This document shows, piece by piece, positions 57,825 through 64,000 of a DNA stretch of 64,000 nt. Below the pieces are notes generated by a model. That model ran no database searches, was not told where the DNA came from, and worked only from the letters and a program-made list of their open reading frames with translations. The position numbers and the translations under genes were made by a program. Positions within the stretch are counted from its first letter, which is position 1; the number at the start of each line of letters is the position of its first letter. The stretch comes from Nectonema munidae (lineage: Eukaryota > Nematomorpha > Nectonematoida > Nectonematidae), in contig JAUIRK010000179.1 in the NCBI GenBank assembly GCA_030549495.1, positions 248,001 through 312,000 on the forward strand. The letters are read 5' to 3'.

Positions 57825-60035
57825 CTTTTTTTAAGTGTAAAATTTTTTTAGTTTCAAATTATTTAGGGCAAGTCTCCAAAACATGAATTTCTAAGATCCT
57901 GTTATGAAAAATTTGACATACAATACTCTTAGCCTTTTTTGCTTGTCTTTTACATATATTGGCCATTCTTGGAAGCAGCCATGTTATGAAATATTTTTTA
58001 CTTACACATATGTATATTTGTTTTGATATTAAAAGTCAACGTAATCATAATGATAAAATGCCACAGTGAGACTTTTACATGCTTTTTTCTATCGTAATTG
58101 CTATAGGTTTTTTGTTCCAATAGACTATGAAACTAGACGAGCAACTAGTTAGGTTTAAAGGTAATTGCGAAACTAAGTGATCAAGGTTATTTTGAGGGAA
58201 CAAACATTCTGAAGAGATTAATTTCTGAAATTAATTTACCTTCTGGATGCGGTCTTCACGGATAGGTTTTTAATATCTCATGAGTTGTGCATATGGGGTA
58301 TGTCAAAAATAACAATAAACCACAGATTCGTTCCTTATATTTTTTAAAAAAAGTCTTTTACAAGGATTAGGATTGAATGAAACCGAATCTAGATTTTTGT
58401 ACACACAATATGCCTCTTTGACAGCTTACATACCTCCAAGATATGGGATTCTTAATTTCAAGGTTGTTTATGTATTGTCGAATCGGCAATTTGGGTGAGA
58501 TTGAATTAATCGTTGCCACGCGTAAACCCGAGACGATTACTTTATATAATCAAAATAAAGGAACGGTATGAAATGCTGAGAGCATATACATTCTATATAA
58601 CTTCAAGAAAAATAGCCATTTGCTATTTTACTAACTACTTAGACATATCATGTCATAATAGTTGGATAATTTCGAAAAACAATTGTCCAACTAGATTTCC
58701 AAGCATAAAAATGGAGGACGCAAATATTTTATCAGAAATCTATCTCTGAGACTTAGTGAAGGCTGAGAGCCAGTAGTCAAGTGAGATCTTTGAAGGTACG
58801 AAACATTTTATCGTTTTATGGGTTGAATTTCAACAACCTCCTACATCAGGTACCGCTTCTGGCAATTTGAGAGGTTTCTGTTATGAAAATTGCCACCCAA
58901 GAAATAGGGGCACCAGAAAATGTGATCAAAAGGCATATTTGTAAAAAAAACATACAAAATTTCGATGTCCTAATATCCTTAACTTTAGTTTGAAAAAATT
59001 ATACACTTGATATATTTTGTTTAACAATCTTGTATTTTGAACGTACTTTCTCGTCTAACAATACTGTATTTTAATTTGATGTATATTCTTTAATACTACA
59101 TTCTCGTCTAACAATACTGTATTTTGATTTGATATATTTATTTTAATACTAAAATAACTTTTTGACATTTTAAATTTTACTCTCGTTATATGATAAAGTT
59201 TATTGTCTATGTACTATCTTTTTATGTATTATATACTATCCCTGTATGTATCATTGAATCATTTAAAATAACAAGTATTGTTGATATAAATATTTTTCTT
59301 ATAATATTTTTTTATTTCATTATATAAAGAAAGTAGGAAACTTTCTAAAATATTTTTTAAATTATTTAATTTTAAAAAGTTATTTTATTTTATTTCTTGA
59401 ATAAATTACTCAGTTATAATATGTTTTAAAAAAAGGTTTTTTCTCATACTTTGATCAGAAATTTTATTGGTACATTTTTAGGCAAATCTTGACTATAAAC
59501 ATTTAATTGTATTTTGGATTAAGGTCATCTAGAAAAAATAATTTTAAAATAAGAAATTATATTGAATATGGACACTTATTCCTTTCTTTGATTTTCTTAT
59601 ATGTAAGTTCAAATAGAGATCAAAAATTGTTTTTAAAGGTGGTTATATATATTTTTCTGTACGATTTTTATCATTAAAAAATAGCCTTGAGTAAAAAGCC
59701 ACCAATCGTCTGGAGAGGGTTATCATGCTATTGTAGGGTTGCTAAATGTTCCAGTTTTCCTGATATATGTCTAAAAAAAGGGAGTTTAAAAAAGTTTAGC
59801 TGCAAATGTGAATGTAATATCTTTTTTTAGTATAAAAAACTCATCTTTTACCTATTTTTCATATTAATTATTTTTGTTAGAAATACAAATTTTTGTTGTT
59901 GACTCTTTTCAACACCATTTTGCCAATATTTATTAATGTCAAAATCTACGCTATGTTGATTAGGGTTCGTCGATTTTTGATTTGCGGAAACAGTTTAAGC
60001 AAGTATACAGTAGTTAAAAAAACGATACCAAAAAT
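57825..60035. other. AT-rich interval with a short tandem duplication
   Basis: At 59048-59155 CTCGTCTAACAATACTGTAT occurs twice with a ~54-bp period. At about 59732 AGGGTTGCTAAATGTTCC resembles a DNA-transposon end. The frame 58513-58749 has no motif. No gene is recognised. Confidence 0.45.
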
Positions 60036-60042
60036 TAAGCTA

Positions 60043-61934
60043 CTGTAAATCAAGTAATTTACGCAATATTTTTATTTTTGCGAAATTCGGGAGAAGTTTA
60101 TGATTCGCGAAAATAAAACTCGCGAAAAATTTTCATTTTCCCTATTAGTGATCGCGGGGGCGTTTTTTTCACTAAAAAAATAATTGTACAAAATTGGCTT
60201 AATCATATCCCTTCAAATTTTGTGACTTTTCTTAAAATCGTCAAGTGGATCTTTTGATCCCATTTTCATGGTAGTTGAATGACTCTTTCATGTCCAAAAC
60301 TGTCAATCAAATCAAAAATTAAAATTTTTCAGCAAGATTTTGGCATTATCTGTACTACCTTGAAATTTTATAATTATATACAGCTTGGAACACATAACAC
60401 TTTATATATTTAATTTTTTCAATAATCATGGCTACTTTTTAAAAATGTCAATCAAAATTTTTCAATCAAAATTTTGCCCAGAACTCCCGTTTGATCGAAT
60501 TTCACAATCATCGAATCTGGAATATTAAAAGCTTCAACTGCAGTTTTAATTTTGTTGATAAATTCTTCTTTAAGTTTTTTAAAATGAACAGGTAAATGTT
60601 TTGCTGCTTTTGTTCCTTTTCTTTTGACAAATTTCAATCTTTTCAAAAAAAAACCAGCCCAAGATTTATTCAATTCAATAGAACCCCCATATTTTTTAGT
60701 ATGCTTCTATCATAATTTTCAATCATACCCAAAGCACTAGCAATAAGGATTGGTCTATTTATCACTCCACCACTTTCTCTCAGTGCTTAATGTAGTTTTG
60801 TATACGCTTATCGAGTTCTTCACCCAATAAAAGTGGTTTTCCACGTTTGATACTTTGAATTTCTTGAATCTCTTCTTCATCAGTTTTCTTTAATAATTCT
60901 TTGTACTTTTTGAAATATTCTCTAATCGTCGACTCATTAAGAGAATACTCTAATTTTTTATTATAATGTCTTGCAGCCGCACTGTTTCCATGTGGAGAAG
61001 CAAACTTTGCAATTTTGACTTTATTTTCAGCACTTATTTTGTTGCATCTTTTTCTTTTGCTGACTGAATTATTTTTGACAATAGATTCAACAGCTGCGTT
61101 AGCACTTCGGAAATCAGAAACTCGGCATTTGAACATTTATCAACATCTGGTAAATTAAAAAAAGATTCTGTTTCTTTAGATGGAGGCAGATTTTAACGTG
61201 CACAGCATATTTCTTTATAAAATTGTTTATATTAAAAGCCTAAATAATAATGAAGTACTAAATAAAATAATTGAAAGTTCGTTAGTCAATCACTTTATTT
61301 TAGAAAAGAATGGAATTAAAAATATAGCAAAATTATTTTACAATTAGCAAAAGAAATTATTAGTTACCAACTCATTTAGTCTAAATTTTTATGAAATTTT
61401 GATTTGCTATGAAAAATTACATAACATTAATTTACTAAAGAAAAAGGGTGACTATTAGGTTAGAATCAAGGAAAGATTTGATCAGGGACAGGGATATAAA
61501 AAGATGGGGCTCTCCCGATCTTGTTTCACATGTGATTTGTTACAAAGAACTCGTAACATTGAAATATGTAACGGCAAAGTTAAATCAACTGTAATTTTAT
61601 AATTTGCTGTACCATATTAGAAAAAGTGTTACATAGAAAGAGGAAATCTAATAAAAAAAATCTTAGATTATAACAGAGTGCCCCTATATATTACTACCTA
61701 GATTCGTCACTAGTTAAAATTAAAAAATTAAGAGCAGACAAACAAAAATTCCTAAATTTGAAAAGTAGTCAAAAATGAAAACGGACCTAAGGACAAACAA
61801 AAAAAATATTTTAGTACATAATGAAAAATCAGATAATAGCTCAACGCGTTCGTTCGCAAAAATAAAATTACGGGAAAAAATTTTTGGTCACAATTCGCGA
61901 AAATTTAACTCCGCAAAAATTTCTTGATTTACAG
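60043..61934 (-). mobile_element. Pogo element with TA-flanked inverted repeats, internally deleted
   Basis: The left end CTGTAAATCAAG (60043) and the right end CTTGATTTACAG (61934) are perfect 12-bp inverted repeats, each flanked by TA (60041-60042 and 61935-61936). Subterminal regions on both sides are rich in TTCGCGAA-type blocks. The 1892-bp element holds only the first half of a transposase. Its left non-coding part has a relative at 15497-15850. Confidence 0.88.
60452..61136 (-). pseudogene. Pogo/Tigger-type transposase, N-terminal half
   Basis: The frame from 61136 (MFKCRVSDFRSANAAVESIV) carries the helix-turn-helix region KRKRCNKISAENKVKIAKFA and STIREYFKKYKELLKK, then SIKRGKPLLLGEELDKRIQN (CENP-B-like DNA-binding domain). 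A frame change near 60778 leads to ESGGVINRPILIASALGM. The next frame (60673-60452) reads NKSWAGFFLKRLKFVKRKGT and SMIVKFDQTGV, the first catalytic Asp of the pogo DDE domain. The sequence then runs into non-coding DNA, so the rest of the DDE domain is deleted. It depends on another copy for movement. Confidence 0.85.
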
Positions 61935-61939
61935 TAGTA

Positions 61940-62955
61940 TTTCGTTTTGAAGTTGAATACCATATGGGCAGAGTTATATATTTTTCCTTAACTTTGATTT
62001 AAAAGTATAAATTATAATAAATTTAAAAATAATCTCCCTTTGACATAAAAATAAATCGCCTGGTTCTGCTTTTTAGTTTTAACAAAAGTATTTACTGAAT
62101 GAGATGCTTATGATACTAAGCTATTAGTCCCAATTAGTCGTTGTATTTCTTCTTCCTTGTATTACTTTTTCAATTATTACTGGCCTCTCTGTCTTTTGTG
62201 CATAAGAAGAATATTCTTCTTCATCTAATTCAGTACTTTTTTCTAATAAAACATTTATTTTTAATTTGATATTTTTTCCTCGAAGAAGTAATGGCAACAC
62301 ATGACATTTGAAAAGCGACACTAGGAACTTTGTTTGCGCTTTGATATATTTTTATAATGGAAATTTGCAAGAGCAGGCACATATTTTATATTCTTGGGTA
62401 CAATAAACTCTGGAAGCATTACAAGGCTCATTATTTAAAGGACATGAACTAAAAAATAATAAGTAGTAAATATTGCGTTTTTCATCTAAATTTTCCATTG
62501 ATAGATTTTTAATCAATCAAAGTTAAGTTTGGATTAACTCAATTTGAGAACATTGCAAATCTTTTCAAGAATTGTGTATACGTCTGAGTTAGGAATAGAA
62601 TAAAAACGAAATAACAAAATCTAATCAATTCTATATACGTGATAGGATGCGTTTATTACAAATCACTCTGTCTACTTCTTCAATTTTCATTTTTGTCAAG
62701 CGAATTTTTTCACTTTGGGCATTTTTCGAATCAAAATAGAAAGAAACTAAAAACTCAATGGAAGCTGAAAAAAATTGAATCGCAATAATTAAAAAAAAAA
62801 CAGAATAGAAGTTAAATATGCAAAAATTTTAAATAAATAAACTTTTTTTCAATGAAATTACAATTATATACATAAAAAGTGAACTAATGTTTGTTGCAAC
62901 CAGCCCTAATGTTGATGTGTATATTTTAAGCCTTACTTGTCTGCAGATGCCTTAG
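61940..62955. other. AT-rich interval; one unrecognised minus-strand frame
   Basis: The frame 62321-62124 (-) contains KINVLLEKSTELDEEEYSSY and a basic end, with no known motif. It could be a C-terminal exon or chance. Confidence 0.35.
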
Positions 62956-63035
62956 TGGTGGGAGTGTAAGGTTTCAATCCAGTTGATCTGGGTTCGATTC
63001 AGGTTGACTAAATGCTCTCAACAAATAAATTTACA
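62955..63035 (+). mobile_element. tRNA-like SINE head or tRNA pseudogene
   Basis: CTTAGTGGTGGGAG could be an A box and GGGTTCGATTCAGG is a B box at tRNA-like spacing. The acceptor stem does not pair well, so a functional tRNA is unlikely. Confidence 0.45.
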
Positions 63036-63039
63036 AATT

Positions 63040-63510
63040 TTTTATTTCTCCTAAAATGTCTTCTCTTTGAGTTGTGGTTTGGATAGTTCAGCGTCCCGTT
63101 AATATCTTTTCCATATGATTAGAATCGTCTATTTAGTACTCGCCTTTTTCTCGCTTGAAACTTGATTCATTCATTATGTTTTTAAAGAAATGTAGAGCTA
63201 GAGATTAAATTTCAAAAATATTTCTTCCTAAAGGTTTCTAATATTGAATAATTATATTTTTTTAAAAATTCAAAGAATCAATAGAAGAAAGTATTGCAAC
63301 ACAGAAAACGTTTACAAATTTCATCAAAAGTTTTTTTTACTACAGAAAAAATATCCAAAATTAAAAAAATTATATTTCTATTGATGAAAAAAGCCATTTT
63401 AAGAAAAAATTTCAAAAAAATTCATCCTGAAAAGTAGCATTTTAAAAGGAATAGGTAAACCCTTTTAAAAAAATTTCCGGGCCAGCATTAAATTTCAAGA
63501 AATCAATTCT
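63040..63510. other. AT-rich interval, no gene recognised
   Basis: No motif or repeat end that I can support. Confidence 0.4.
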
Positions 63511-63512
63511 CA

Positions 63513-63652
63513 AAAGGTAGAGGTGCCTTGGGATGTTTTCATCGAGAAGGCACGATTTCACCGAAAGAGTCAAACTACGAGAAAGGAAGGTTTGATGCTG
63601 CATCGAACCGTAGACGCTATGTAAGCACAATATCTGGCCAACCTTTACTCAT
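63513..63652 (-). mobile_element. tRNA-derived SINE, family B (third copy)
   Basis: Read in reverse, GGTTCGATGCAGCATCAAACC and GTGCCTTCTCGATGAAAACA match the family B head and body. It is more diverged than the copies at 7900 and 43987. Confidence 0.75.
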
Positions 63653-63654
63653 GC

Positions 63655-64000
63655 CACAACTGGCAAAAGTATACTTCTAATAATCTTTATATTTTAAACG
63701 TTACTTCGCCAAAAATCGCTAATATATTTAATATTATTAAATTCCAGTTGGTATAATCACAATATAAATGTTTCATTTTTAAGCCTATCACTTAAAATGA
63801 AATATTCTGAAGTTATTTACAGATTTTAAAAAATACAATTTTAAGCATCAAAATAATTTTAAAAAGAATATATAATTTTACACTAGAGAGTAATGAAAAA
63901 ATAAGGTTCTCTATTTCAAAATAACAAAAAAATTGATGCTAATTTAAAGATATGCAATTGCAATAAATTAAAAGCAACATCCTTCCTGAAATATTTTGTA
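63655..64000. other. AT-rich right edge, no gene recognised
   Basis: No coding or repeat signal. Confidence 0.4.

Noticed and set aside
62955-63035. Functional tRNA gene
   Set aside because: The A and B boxes are present, but the acceptor stem does not pair and no anticodon loop is convincing.

Overview
The window is AT-rich invertebrate nuclear DNA, densely packed with transposable elements. Introns bounded by GT/AG, tRNA-derived SINEs, and piggyBac, hAT, pogo, LINE and retroelement remains rule out a prokaryote. The element mix and base composition suggest an arthropod, perhaps a caligid copepod; that is inference, because no species marker is visible.

Host genes. One host gene is clear. 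Three exons on the minus strand (6750-6551, 2586-2487 and 1425-1363) splice in phase and encode the LisH/CTLH start of a WDR26-like protein, a substrate-receptor-type subunit of the CTLH ubiquitin ligase. The WD40 part must lie beyond the left edge. Three more minus-strand stretches (53193-53413, 52206-52460 and 37912-38206) look like host exons of unidentified genes.

Layout. 1-1077: LINE 3' end. 1363-6750: WDR26-like gene with a 4-kb first intron. 7.5-11.5 kb: LINE, SINE, hAT and Helitron-like scraps and a Ty3/gypsy integrase fossil. 11.7-13.9 kb: an array of ~150-bp repeats interrupted by 1.2 kb of nearly pure C. 14.8-15.5 kb: a second ~150-bp array. 15.85-17.82 kb: piggyBac 1 with TTAA ends. 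18.6-22.6 kb: a near full-length two-ORF LINE. 22.9-25.6 kb: LINE, hAT, SINE and nested MITE remains. 26.4-29.4 kb: piggyBac 2, with most of its transposase readable. 29.5-33.3 kb: LINE, hAT and low-complexity DNA. 35.1-35.8 kb: a 52-bp minisatellite. 40-43 kb: decayed transposase genes. 44.82-47.57 kb: a BED-type hAT whose insertion site is proven by a paralogous empty site at 51.94 kb. 50.7-51.0 kb: two MITEs head to head forming a long palindrome. 53.9-57.35 kb: an unusual retroelement with one long RT-RNase H frame, an RNase H resembling that of hepadnaviruses or DIRS elements, no visible integrase or LTR pair, and a large inverted repeat at its 3' end. 60.04-61.93 kb: an internally deleted pogo element with TA-flanked inverted repeats.

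The elements do not work together as a system; they are successive insertions, several of them nested. The 53.9-57.35 kb retroelement is the best candidate for something undescribed. All family calls were made by eye from motifs, without database searches.
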